From positions 1 to 64,000 of the forward strand of contig NZ_AFWE01000070.1 in NCBI RefSeq assembly GCF_000222585.1: a DNA stretch of 64,000 nt, written 5' to 3'. A model generated the notes under the pieces. The model was not told the origin of the DNA. It did no database searches and saw only the letters and a program-made list of their open reading frames with translations. The position numbers and the translations under genes are program-made. Positions 41,092-49,983 of the stretch are shown here, one piece after another; positions within the stretch are counted from its first letter, which is position 1; each line of letters opens with the position of its first letter. This DNA is from Vibrio scophthalmi LMG 19158 (GTDB lineage: Bacteria; Pseudomonadota; Gammaproteobacteria; Enterobacterales; Vibrionaceae).

Positions 41092-41255
41092 GCTCATGCT
41101 CCTTATTGAGTGAAATCATAATAAGTCTGGAGCGAAGCGCAAAAAATTCAAGCAATCAGAAAAAAATAATGGATTTTACGTTTAAAAATGCCATGACAGT
41201 ATTGGAGCTCGGAAAGCATTAAGGTCACTGGCGGTGTATGAATAAGGGTTATCCT

Positions 41256-41378
41256 TCAATACATTAGCAACCAATAACTGACTGCTGCAGAGATCACCAT
41301 CATGGTAATAAAGGCCATCACAGCACCGATTGATCCGGCGATGACGCCAAGCAAAAGCATTAAACGAGAAGGGCGCAT
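41256..41378 (-). CDS. Predicted 40-residue membrane protein
   Basis: A short open frame not overlapping any other gene: MRPSRLMLLLGVIAG then a hydrophobic stretch ending AVSYWLLMY. After a basic start (R2, R5) residues 6-40 are almost entirely nonpolar, enough for one long or two short helices, with Gly/Ala spacing (GVIAGSIGAV) suited to helix packing. The N-in orientation follows from the basic start. The ribosome-binding site is weak (TAAG). The gap is otherwise empty, which supports a gene. Confidence 0.55.
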   Translation of the reverse strand: MRPSRLMLLLGVIAGSIGAVMAFITMMVISAAVSYWLLMY

Positions 41379-41485
41379 AACTTACAAATCTAATTGATAA
41401 TTATTTACATTAAATCTAAGTTGTCGATTAATAGCAAGCTGTTAACATAGTTTATCTTGATTTTGATGTGAATACTTGCCTATCC

Positions 41486-42403
41486 ATGATTCCAGTCATC
41501 TACCATCCGATCTACTCTCAGTTGTCTCTCCCGGAGGGGCATCGCTATCCAATCGATAAATATCGTCTTCTTTATCATGCGCTTACTGACAAAATGCAAG
41601 GAGAGTGGGCAAATCGTTTTATGGTCTTTCAACCTAAGCCGTTAACTCAAGCGACGATCAGTCTGTATCACTGCTCTGACTATATTGGTGCTTTGGTAAC
41701 TGGCCAGTTACCAGCAGTGAAAATGCGTCGAATTGGTTTCCCTTGGAGTGAAGCGTTGATTGAACGCACATTTACCTCGGCGGGTGGTACTTGGTTGACG
41801 ACGCAACTGGCAATCGAGCAGGGGATCGCTATCCATCTAAGTGGTGGTTATCACCATGCGCACTATGATTTTGGTAGCGGATTTTGCTTAATTAACGATT
41901 TGGTTCTCAGTGCCAAACAAGCATTAACGCTGGAAAAGATAGATCGAGTTTTGATTGTGGACAGTGATGTGCACCATGGGGACGGTACCGCAACCATGTG
42001 TAGCGATGATGAACGTATTATCACGCTCTCTTTTCATTGCGACAAAAATTTCCCGGCTAGAAAACCAAATTCGGATATTGATATTGGATTTGCACGAGAG
42101 ACACAAGATAACGAATTTCTGGAGCATTTTTACTCTGTGGTTGAAACAGCCATTAACTTGTATCAGCCAGATGTGATTATCTACGATGCGGGTGTCGATA
42201 TTCATCAAGATGATGAGCTTGGTTATTTTAATATCTCAACGCAGGGATTATATCAGCGTGACCGCTTTATTCTTGCATTAGCGCAGCAACGCAACATACC
42301 GATTGCTTGTGTGGTCGGGGGCGGTTACCGCACTGTGCATCAAGACTTAGTCCCAATGCACATGCAATTGTTGTCTGCGAGTGCAGATCTTTTCCTATTA
42401 TAA
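41486..42403 (+). CDS. Histone deacetylase-like hydrolase
   Basis: Arginase/deacetylase-fold Zn hydrolase, 305 residues. The active-site His pair is in GGYHHAHYDFGSGFCLIND; the Zn ligands are Asp and His in VDSDVHHGDGT and Asp in YDAGVDIHQDDELG; the C-terminal VVGGGYR closes the pocket. In bacteria such enzymes deacetylate small molecules (acetylpolyamines, acetoin-related compounds) or proteins; the substrate is unknown here. The frame opens at GTG 41468, but ATG 41486 (MIPVIYHPIYSQL) fits homologues I remember; neither has a strong ribosome-binding site. Confidence 0.88.
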   Translation: MIPVIYHPIYSQLSLPEGHRYPIDKYRLLYHALTDKMQGEWANRFMVFQPKPLTQATISLYHCSDYIGALVTGQLPAVKMRRIGFPWSEALIERTFTSAGGTWLTTQLAIEQGIAIHLSGGYHHAHYDFGSGFCLINDLVLSAKQALTLEKIDRVLIVDSDVHHGDGTATMCSDDERIITLSFHCDKNFPARKPNSDIDIGFARETQDNEFLEHFYSVVETAINLYQPDVIIYDAGVDIHQDDELGYFNISTQGLYQRDRFILALAQQRNIPIACVVGGGYRTVHQDLVPMHMQLLSASADLFLL

Positions 42404-42420
42404 ATTTGCCGCTTAGGCGG

Positions 42421-42483
42421 CAGTAACTATTGTGCGGTAACTATTTCGCAGTAACTATTTCGCAGTAACTATTTCGTAGTAAC
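42421..42483. repeat. 14-bp tandem repeat over the 3' end of the GGDEF gene
   Basis: CAGTAACTATTTCG repeats about 4.5 times (units begin at 42421, 42435, 42449, 42463, 42477); the inner copies are identical and the outer ones have one to three changes. The last two units overlap the final codons and stop of the GGDEF gene, so the repeat is a duplication of that gene end. Confidence 0.9.
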
Positions 42484-44092
42484 AATGACCGCACAGTTTT
42501 TTCCTGCATGTTTGGCTTGGTACATAGCCATATCTGCTTGATGCATTAATTCATCGAGATGGGTGTGTGCAGAGCGCTCTACAATCCCCCCGATACTAAT
42601 GTTTATTTGGTCATAAACCTGCGGCGCGACCTCGATCGGAGCTTGCAGCATCTGGATGAGTTTATTAGCCAATTGTTCTGGCTGGTCGAGATGTTTGTCA
42701 TTGTGCAATAGCACGGCGAACTCATCACCGCCTAGTCGACAAAGTAGTGCATTATTGCCAAAGGTTTTGGTCATCATCTCCGCAACGTGGATCAATGCCT
42801 TATCCCCGGTCGCATGGCCGTATCTGTCGTTGATAGATTTAAAATCATCAAGGTCGATGTAAATCAAACATAGCGGCTTTTGCCATTTCGTATAGGAACG
42901 AATGAGCGGTTCAGATTTACACCTAAATGCCCAGCGATTAAGTAAGTTAGTCAAGCTATCGTAGTGTGCGAGATAGTGTATCCGCTTATCGTCACGATAT
43001 TTACGCAGTTGATAGTGGGTGATTAGCGCGGCAAGAACCGCACTAATACCAAAGCCCAGTACAAACAACGTAGAGTGCGAAATCAGTGCATTATACAGGT
43101 TTAACTGCTGGTCAAATGAACTAAACGAAACCAATTTCCATCTTGTCGAATCATTGCCGCTAACGTGATATTCCTGAAAACAATAAGGGTTATCACGGCC
43201 AAGACTGCCGACAGACTCGATTGTCATGAGGCCGTTTGTGGTTTCAAATTGACCTTTTTGAGTTTGTTTTATTTGTTCGGAAACCGTAGGAAACTGCGCA
43301 TAAATAGTTGCTGATTTTGATGCGTCGAACATGAAGGCGAATTCAAGCTCAGGCTTGGCACGGTTGTACAAAAACTCACCTGCGCTATTAATCAGCATAT
43401 AGTTAGTACCACTATTGAGATTAAACAGCTCAAGCCCGTCCAACAGGTGATGCGCTAGATAGTTGATGATCACGACACCTTGTTTAGTACCCGACTCATC
43501 AAATACTGACGTTGCAATACGAATCATTGGCTTGAATGGTATTTCAATTTGATCATGTTCGATATTGAGGTCGAGAGGGGATACATAGATTTTCCGGCAG
43601 CCGAGCCGCAGTACTTCATCGAAATAGTAACGGTGTAGTTTATTTTGCAGTGCCTCTTTAGGCACGATAGTCGGTAGCCCATCATTGAAATTGATGCGAA
43701 CGACTTCATTGCCTTTTATATCGAGATAGCGGATTTGATCATAGATCTCTTTACGATGGCTAATCACTTTAAGGGCATTGGCAAACTGGTGAAGTTGCCA
43801 CTGTTTTTGTTCACTATCTGGTAGAGCCGCGGTCTGATAGATCTTCCGCTGCGTCAAAATATCTGCCAGTAATGCGGTTTCTTTTACCACTGAGCTCATT
43901 ACCCACTCGATGTAATCTTTTTTACCTTCCAGTAGCGCTTTTTGTTGCACTTGAATATTACTGGCACGTGTCTCCATCTCCGAATTTAGGTCGTAGTAAA
44001 AAAATGGCGATAAACATGCAATTCAATAAGAGAAAGATTGCGATGAATCGAGAAATGGAAAAACGGAATTCAGAGATAGGTAAACGGTTCAT
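42469..44092 (-). CDS. Membrane-anchored diguanylate cyclase (GGDEF), N-terminal frameshift
   Basis: Makes cyclic di-GMP. The GGDEF domain is C-terminal, with the intact catalytic motif CRLGGDEFAVLL and the substrate Asp in YIDLDDFKSINDRYGHATGDKAL. Before it lie a membrane segment (ALISHSTLFVLGFGISAVLAALI) and a periplasmic Cache-type sensor. The continuous frame is 42469-43977 (502 residues from METRAS) and lacks the first membrane helix. That helix is encoded in another frame from ATG 44092 (MNRLPISEFRFSISRFIAIFLL). Removing one base from the run of seven T (43998-44004) joins the two into an unbroken 540-residue protein with helix, sensor, helix and GGDEF. No RxxD inhibitory site is seen. 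The gene is either inactive, switched by slippage, or the base is a sequencing error. Confidence 0.85.
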
Positions 44093-44247
44093 TCAGTGGT
44101 TATAGTTTGTCGTTGGCGGGTGGGGAAAAAGCAGAAGATTATAGGTAGCAGGCAGAGATTTGGGTAGTGAAATATGCAAAAAACTGAGTATTCTCAATAG
44201 CAAAGAGTTATTGGTTTTTGGAATCTTACGAAGTAATCGTTTCCTAT

Positions 44248-44278
44248 AAAAAAACCAGCGCATTTCAGCGCTGGTTTT
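44248..44278 (-). terminator. Terminator of the nhaC operon
   Basis: AAAACCAGCGC / GCGCTGGTTTT stem with a six-base loop and a T-run on the minus strand, 24 bases beyond the nhaC stop. Confidence 0.9.
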
Positions 44279-44301
44279 ATTAGTAGAGGCTCAGTTAAGG
44301 G

Positions 44302-45738
44302 TTAGCCCAGCATACTAAAGCCGCAGATGGTAAAGAGTACCGTTGCCATTAACCCGGTTACGATCGCGTAGGGGAACTGAGTTCGGATGTGATCGATATG
44401 GTCGTTTTTCGTCGCCATAGAAGAGACAATACCGGTATCACTGATTGGAGATGTCATGTCACCGAAAATTGCACCAGAGATGGCTGCTCCAATCATCAAT
44501 TGTGGTTCAATACCGACTGCGGCGCCAATCTGAATACCGATTGGGATCATGATGGAGAAGGTGCCCCATGATGTTCCGGTAGAGATACCCATTACAACAG
44601 CAATTAAAAATACGAAGGCAGCTGAGAAACCGGAAGGGATCACGCCGTCGATCGCTTGGGTAATGTAGGCACCGGTATTGAGATCACCCGAGATGTTACC
44701 CATTAAGAAAGCCAGTGTCATGATCGCACCAAGTGGGATCATCGAGGCGTAGCCATCAAATAGGTGAGTAAAAAAGCTGTCGATGGTCAAAAGTTTCTTA
44801 CCAACGAAGTAAATAAATGAGCACAGCGTTCCTAGCATCACGCCCCAAAAGACAGAGGTTGAGCCTGAGCCATTGGAAATGTCGCCTCCACCAGTAATGT
44901 ACAAACCAATCGGAACCAACAAGATGGTGGGAATCAGCGGAACCAAAAAGTTAAGCAGTGATTCTTTATCCTGAGCCGACTCGACAATGCTCACATCGTC
45001 TTCCGATGTAATCGGGAAAGCGCCGTCACGCAGTTCTTTACCACTGGCGGCTCTTACTTCCGATTCACCCATTGAGCCCCATTTGAAACCCGATAGGATA
45101 TAAAACAAAACGGACGCTAGCGATAGCCAGGCCATAAAGTTGTACACCATTGAACCGGCTAAGATGGCAAAGGGTTCGCCATCAAGAAATCCTTTCGAGA
45201 CTTGAACGCCGATAACGCCCATCATTGCCGCGCCCCAACCATTGATCATAATACTCGAGCACACAGACACACACGAAGCTTGGATAACATAAGCCATCTT
45301 TTCGCGTGATACGCCGTAGCGCTTGGCCAGCTCACTGGTGGATGTGCCTGCGGCCATGATAGAAATTGATGATTCAATGAAAATGACACTGGTAATGAAC
45401 ATTGCCAGTAATTGAACTGCTTTTTTGTTGTTGATGATGTTGGCTTTTTCGGTCAAATAACGCACTAGCGCTTTAGTGCCGCCTGTGACTTGGATAAGAC
45501 GGATCAGTCCGCCAACCATAAAGCAGAACAAAATGGTTCTTGTTGAACTGGCTGAGGCAAAAATGCCGACAATACCATCTAATGTCGATTCCACGCCGAG
45601 TAGCGGATTAAAGCCATTTAGCACGGTGAAGCCGACAAAAATACCCGCCAGTAAAGATAGAATCACTTGTCTGGTCACAATCGCCAGACCAATCGTAACC
45701 AAGGGGGTAATAATGGTCCAAATACCGTAATCAACCAT
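44302..45738 (-). CDS. NhaC family Na+/H+ antiporter
   Basis: Inner-membrane antiporter of 478 residues with about twelve hydrophobic segments. Family features include FIESSISIMAAGTSTSELAKRYGVSREKMAYVIQASC and the C-terminal STGTSWGTFSIMIPIGI and GDMTSPISDTGIVSSMA. NhaC-type carriers exchange Na+ for H+, and some relatives exchange organic anions or amino acids; the specific substrate is uncertain. It begins 3 bases after the stop of the PLP enzyme gene, so the two are almost certainly one operon, suggesting a transport role tied to that enzyme's substrate or product. Confidence 0.88.
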   Translation of the reverse strand: MVDYGIWTIITPLVTIGLAIVTRQVILSLLAGIFVGFTVLNGFNPLLGVESTLDGIVGIFASASSTRTILFCFMVGGLIRLIQVTGGTKALVRYLTEKANIINNKKAVQLLAMFITSVIFIESSISIMAAGTSTSELAKRYGVSREKMAYVIQASCVSVCSSIMINGWGAAMMGVIGVQVSKGFLDGEPFAILAGSMVYNFMAWLSLASVLFYILSGFKWGSMGESEVRAASGKELRDGAFPITSEDDVSIVESAQDKESLLNFLVPLIPTILLVPIGLYITGGGDISNGSGSTSVFWGVMLGTLCSFIYFVGKKLLTIDSFFTHLFDGYASMIPLGAIMTLAFLMGNISGDLNTGAYITQAIDGVIPSGFSAAFVFLIAVVMGISTGTSWGTFSIMIPIGIQIGAAVGIEPQLMIGAAISGAIFGDMTSPISDTGIVSSMATKNDHIDHIRTQFPYAIVTGLMATVLFTICGFSMLG

Positions 45739-45741
45739 TGC

Positions 45742-46893
45742 TTAACCCTCTAATGCTTGTTGTAGATCGTCGATAAGATCATCAGCATCTTCGATACCAA
45801 TCGAAAGACGTAAGGTTTCAAAGTAAATCCCCATCGCTTCTCGCTCTTGTTTTGGTACCGAACCATGTGACATTGAAGCGGTGTGATTGATCATGCTCTC
45901 TACGCCACCTAATGATTCTGCTAACACGAAATAACGCAGCTTAGCGATGAACTGTCTTACTTGTTCTTCACCACCGGCAAGTCGAATAGTGACAACCGCC
46001 CCTCCGGTTTTCATCTGACGTTGGCACAATGCATGTTGTGGATGAGATGCGAGGCCTGGGTAATGAACTTCCGTGATTTTTGGGTGATTTTCTAAGAATT
46101 TTGCGACTTTTAGCGCGTTAGCGCAGTGACGTTCCATGCGAACATCCAGGGTTTTTAAGCCGCGTAGTGCAAGATAAGAATCAAATGGTGAAGCGATAGC
46201 GCCGACCGTGGTCTTATATGCATTGATTTGAGTTGCCAATTCCGGGTTATTGGTAATCAAAGCGCCGCCAATAACATCGGAGTGACCACCAATGTATTTG
46301 CTCGTAGAGAGCATCACCATATCAGCACCAAGATCAAATGGGCGTTGGTTCCACGCAGTCGAGAAAGTGTTATCGACACAAGTGGTAATACTATGTTGTT
46401 TGGCTAGATCACAGATCGCTTCAACGTCGACCAGTTCTAGTAATGGGTTTGTTGGCGTTTCAATCCAAATCAATGCCGTGTTATCGCGCATTTCAGCAGT
46501 CACGGCATCGAGATCGTTTAAGTTCACATAGCTAAATTCTAAGCCAGAGGTACGAGTACGTAAGCTTTCAAATAAGCGATACGTTCCACCATAAACGCTC
46601 GACATTACAATTACATGCGCATCTTTAGATAGCACCTCTAAAGCAAGTGATGTTGCCGCCATGCCAGACGAAGTGGCCGTAGCATAAATGCCACCTTCAA
46701 GCTCGGCTAATGCCGTTTCGTAAGCATTGCGTGTTGGGTTGCCGCAGCGTGAATAGAAAAACTCACCACTCTCACCGAGATTCGGTTGAATGAATGAGCT
46801 TGCGGTCACGATTGGTGGAAAGATGGCATTGTTGCCTTTATCTGTCTGATTTCCGCCGTGTATGGCAATGGTGGCAATTTTATTGCTTTTCAT
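45742..46893 (-). CDS. PLP-dependent trans-sulfuration enzyme (cystathionine gamma-lyase/synthase family)
   Basis: 383-residue enzyme of the Cys/Met-metabolism PLP family. The PLP Lys is in MLSTSKYIGGHSD; the cofactor-phosphate segment is ATSSGMAATS; YSRCGNPTRNAYE contacts the neighbouring active site, and the C-terminal VESMINHTASMSHGSVPKQER is typical. Members include cystathionine gamma-synthase, gamma-lyase and methionine gamma-lyase; residues do not let me separate them here, though the absence of metJ/metL neighbours argues against the biosynthetic MetB. Operon with the NhaC antiporter. Confidence 0.9.
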   Translation of the reverse strand: MKSNKIATIAIHGGNQTDKGNNAIFPPIVTASSFIQPNLGESGEFFYSRCGNPTRNAYETALAELEGGIYATATSSGMAATSLALEVLSKDAHVIVMSSVYGGTYRLFESLRTRTSGLEFSYVNLNDLDAVTAEMRDNTALIWIETPTNPLLELVDVEAICDLAKQHSITTCVDNTFSTAWNQRPFDLGADMVMLSTSKYIGGHSDVIGGALITNNPELATQINAYKTTVGAIASPFDSYLALRGLKTLDVRMERHCANALKVAKFLENHPKITEVHYPGLASHPQHALCQRQMKTGGAVVTIRLAGGEEQVRQFIAKLRYFVLAESLGGVESMINHTASMSHGSVPKQEREAMGIYFETLRLSIGIEDADDLIDDLQQALEG

Positions 46894-47107
46894 AAGACGT
46901 CCTTGCTTACTCTGGTGTGAGTAAACATAAAAATAGAGTAGGTGCTTTGGTCGCTATTTTAATCTGTAACAGTGGCAAGGAGTAAGCGTTTTATTCTTCC
47001 CGTTAGGGTAAGAATGGCTTTTATGACCGAATTTTGACAGAGGTGTGAGTGATAAAGCAGTACCTTCACTTGTGCTGGGTACTGCTTTATGTGGGAACGG
47101 AGATGGC

Positions 47108-48016
47108 TTAGTGGGTGAAGCGAATGCGCAGACTTTGCTGACTATCGAGTTTGACATTATCGAAGCTGTCGAGCTGGTGGTGTTTGATGAGTGCGCGTAG
47201 ATTGTCTACGTAGGCTTCACCACGAGTAGAGTAGTGTGATAAGGCTTGAACAAGTGCATGGCCTGTTAGCTTATTTTGCCCACGTAACTGATGGCGTAGT
47301 TGCCAAAGTTCTTGGTAGGCACCGGTGGTATTGAGGTTGTGCATATAGCTGGCCGTGCCTTGATAAAGATTATCAAACGCCGCAACTTTGACATGTCCGC
47401 CAGGAGTTGTGAGGTATTTACCGCCATGAGCAGGAAGATGTTCACCATACAAGCTATTACCTTTGATGGCGAAATGACTGGTTCCCCAACCACTTTCATC
47501 GATGCCTTGCGCTAGCACCATACCGACGGGAATAATATCCACATGCAGCAGAAGATCTTGGATGTTATTCGATTTGACGTTGTATGAAGCATAGAGCTGA
47601 TTGAGCCATTGCGTTTCACTGCTTGACCACTCGCTTGCAGGTTTATCGGCAAGCGCTTCAATTTGATGGCGAACGGCTAAAATTTGATCGTTAACCGCTT
47701 GGATGGTTGGTAGTAGTAAGCGAATAAACCCGGATGTTTTTTGCTCTACCGGCAGGTTGTTGAGATCATCTGGGAGGTTTTCAATAAAGTATGCCGGTAA
47801 GCTTGAGCTCTTTGCGACGTTATCCAGTTGGTAATGGTGCTGTTTAAATAGCGTGATCAGTTCTGGTGCTGAGTGCAGCGTTTGCACTTCAATATTTGGG
47901 TAAGGTTGGCTGAGCTGATCAGGAGAAAGAGGCAGCTTATCGTGAGCGAGAGTGAACGTTGAAACCAACAGAGAACAACAAGCAAAAGTTGCAAAAACAG
48001 GCTTTAATAAGGACAT
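47108..48016 (-). CDS. Bax-like N-acetylglucosaminidase-domain protein
   Basis: 302 residues with an N-terminal signal peptide (MSLLKPVFATFACCSLLVSTFTLA) and a C-terminal glucosaminidase domain (GH73/FlgJ-like). The catalytic Glu is in AQGIDESGWGTSHFAIKGNSLYGE; later conserved parts are KVAAFDNLYQGTASYMHNLNTTGAY and HYSTRGEAYVDNLRALI. Bax proteins are predicted to cut peptidoglycan; biological role is not settled. ATG 48016 is used; the frame opens at ATG 48040, which precedes the ribosome-binding site AAAGGA. Confidence 0.9.
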   Translation of the reverse strand: MSLLKPVFATFACCSLLVSTFTLAHDKLPLSPDQLSQPYPNIEVQTLHSAPELITLFKQHHYQLDNVAKSSSLPAYFIENLPDDLNNLPVEQKTSGFIRLLLPTIQAVNDQILAVRHQIEALADKPASEWSSSETQWLNQLYASYNVKSNNIQDLLLHVDIIPVGMVLAQGIDESGWGTSHFAIKGNSLYGEHLPAHGGKYLTTPGGHVKVAAFDNLYQGTASYMHNLNTTGAYQELWQLRHQLRGQNKLTGHALVQALSHYSTRGEAYVDNLRALIKHHQLDSFDNVKLDSQQSLRIRFTH

Positions 48017-48150
48017 CGTTACCATTCCTTTGTTTATCATTAGGCTTATAAACCTAAATTAGTATAGGCGAACATTATCCTCCCAGAATTCCATATTATG
48101 CAAATAGTTACTAGATAGTTGATGAGCTCGTCAGCTTTATGCCTTTCTGT

Positions 48151-48879
48151 CTACCTTCTGACCACTTGATGTATATTGAATAAATCACTGTTAATGGTCG
48201 CGACGGTATATTCAAATGGTGTGCCATCATCAAAAGAGACCAGTTCACGCAGTTCAATCATTGCTTGCCCTTCGTCGACTTTGAGTAATTGAGCGAGCCC
48301 AGCATCGCTAAGGTTGAAGGCAGAAATATCTTGCTCTCTTAACTGGACTTTCTTGCCTGTTAATTGCTCCATATAACTGTATTTTGATTCTTCGACTTTA
48401 TTGAATTCAAATGAATCACAAACGTTGATTGGAATATGAATTTTTTCGAATGAGACAGGCATGTTGCCAAAACTCATTAGTCTCTCAAGGTAATAAATTT
48501 TTTCATTCGGTTTTATTCTAAGAGCGTGAGCGATTTGCACCGAAGGAACTTCAATAATCGCACTGGAAAGTACTTGGCGAACAGCGCTTTGCCCGGCTTG
48601 CTGAGCTTGGTGGTCGAATGGAGAGAGAACATGGAAATTGCCGCTGCTTTGTTTGTTTGGTGCACCGACGTAAAGGCCTGAACCGTTAACGCGATAGATA
48701 CTGCCTTTTTCAACCAAATAACGTGTTGCTTCTCGGACGGTCGCTCGAGTAATACCTAAGGCTTTAGCTATTCCTGATTCGGTATCGAGCTTTTCACCTG
48801 CCGGTATTTTATTGTCAGCAATTTTGCTTTCAATAAACTCGACAACAATTTGCTTTTTGCCTGTTAACGCTAACGTCAT
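48151..48879 (-). CDS. GntR family transcriptional regulator (HutC/UTRA type)
   Basis: 242 residues: winged helix at the N-terminus (DTESGIAKALGITRATVREATRYLVEKGSIYRVNGSGLYV) and a UTRA ligand-binding domain (RIKPNEKIYYLERLMSFGNMPVSFEKIHIP through FEYTVATINSDLFNI). UTRA domains bind sugar phosphates or similar small molecules. It lies downstream of the PTS/transketolase operon on the same strand and is its likely regulator. It begins 162 bases after the transketolase gene, behind two hairpins, so may be partly read through. Confidence 0.92.
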   Translation of the reverse strand: MTLALTGKKQIVVEFIESKIADNKIPAGEKLDTESGIAKALGITRATVREATRYLVEKGSIYRVNGSGLYVGAPNKQSSGNFHVLSPFDHQAQQAGQSAVRQVLSSAIIEVPSVQIAHALRIKPNEKIYYLERLMSFGNMPVSFEKIHIPINVCDSFEFNKVEESKYSYMEQLTGKKVQLREQDISAFNLSDAGLAQLLKVDEGQAMIELRELVSFDDGTPFEYTVATINSDLFNIHQVVRR

Positions 48880-48938
48880 AAGTATTCTATTTATTTATAT
48901 ACGACTAGAAAATAAGGAAAAATTTGAGCTAAGATCAA

Positions 48939-48974
48939 ACTGACGACTGGGTCTAGATAAAACCAGTCGTCAGT
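48939..48974. repeat. Strong hairpin between the transketolase and gntR genes
   Basis: Perfect 12-bp stem ACTGACGACTGG / CCAGTCGTCAGT around a 12-base loop. No T-run follows on either strand, so it is not a simple terminator. It might stabilise mRNA ends, be an operator, or shape read-through into the regulator gene. Confidence 0.65.
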
Positions 48975-48993
48975 ATAAGTGACACTAAGCATT

Positions 48994-49032
48994 TAAAAAA
49001 GCCATTTAGATTTCATCAATGAAACCTAAATG
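48994..49032 (-). terminator. Terminator after the split-transketolase genes
   Basis: On the minus strand, a 14-bp AT-rich stem (CATTTAGGTTTCAT / ATGAAATCTAAATG, one G-T wobble) with a two-base loop runs into GC and six T. It begins 10 bases past the tktC-like stop. Confidence 0.7.
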
Positions 49033-49041
49033 AAACAAAGA

Positions 49042-49983
49042 TTAACGCTTATTTAGAACTTCTAGGCAGAATTCAGTAATTTTCGCTGCGCTGATACCAT
49101 AAGTTTCTTTTAAGAAATCCAATGAGCCAACTTGACCATATTGTTCTTGTACGCCGAGTTTATGGAACTGTTTTACCGCAACACCAGATGAAAGAAGTTC
49201 ACAAGCGACAGCATCCCCCAAGCCACCAATGACATTGTGGTTTTCAATGGTAATCACACAGCCTGTTTTAGCCGCGAACTTAGCGACTAACTCACTATCA
49301 AGTGGCTTGATCGTGTGCATGTCGATTACGGCAACACTATGACCCGTTTGTGCTTCAATCATATTTGCGGCTTGCATTGCATCGTGTACACAAATACCTG
49401 AAGCGATAAGGGTAATGGTCTCACCATCTTTTAGTACATTACCTTTACCAATTTCAATATCAGCTTCCGATTGATGTAAGTGTGGAAGATCTTTACGAGT
49501 AGAACGAATGTAGTTAACGCCTTTGTTGTTGTATGCGTAACGCATAGCAGCGCGTAATACATGCTCATCAGACACATCAATCACAGTAGCGTTTGGCACG
49601 AGACGCATTAGACCAGTATCTTCAAATGGCATATGAGTGCCACCGTTAGTGACTGCAGTAACGCCTGCATCACTACCAAAAATATTGATATGTTGCTTCG
49701 CGTAACCACCGGCAAGGAAGATTTGATCATAACAACGGCGTGTTGCGAAACAGCCAAATGAATGAACGAAAGGCACTTTACCTACCGCTGCTAGTCCAGC
49801 GGCAACACCGATCATATTCGCTTCTGCGATACCACATTGCAGGAAATTATTCGGGAAAGCATCGGCAAATTTACGTGTGCTCATACTGCCCATTAAATCG
49901 GCTTCTAATACCATTACGTCATCGTGTTGCTCTGCTAATTCAATTAACATTTCCGCATGAATGACTCGAAGTTCTTTGTTCAT
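49042..49983 (-). CDS. Transketolase, C-terminal subunit (split enzyme)
   Basis: 313 residues holding the pyrimidine-binding and C-terminal domains. Conserved parts include MVLEADLMGSM (the Glu that activates TPP lies in this region), FLQCGIAEANMIGVAAGLAAVGKVPFVHSFGCFATRR, and the C-terminal KPLDSELVAKFAAKTGCVITIENHNVIGGLG. The enzyme would exchange two-carbon ketol units between sugar phosphates. It overlaps the N-terminal subunit gene by four bases (ATGA), so the two chains are translationally coupled. It belongs to the PTS operon. Confidence 0.93.
   Translation of the reverse strand: MNKELRVIHAEMLIELAEQHDDVMVLEADLMGSMSTRKFADAFPNNFLQCGIAEANMIGVAAGLAAVGKVPFVHSFGCFATRRCYDQIFLAGGYAKQHINIFGSDAGVTAVTNGGTHMPFEDTGLMRLVPNATVIDVSDEHVLRAAMRYAYNNKGVNYIRSTRKDLPHLHQSEADIEIGKGNVLKDGETITLIASGICVHDAMQAANMIEAQTGHSVAVIDMHTIKPLDSELVAKFAAKTGCVITIENHNVIGGLGDAVACELLSSGVAVKQFHKLGVQEQYGQVGSLDFLKETYGISAAKITEFCLEVLNKR

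Noticed and set aside
42421-42483. Att site or direct repeat of a mobile element
   Set aside because: Several head-to-tail 14-bp copies at a gene end fit slippage; no integrase or second copy of the site was found.
46886-46893. MetJ box (AGACGTCC) at the PLP-enzyme start
   Set aside because: MetJ needs at least two tandem copies of the 8-base box; only one near-match is present.
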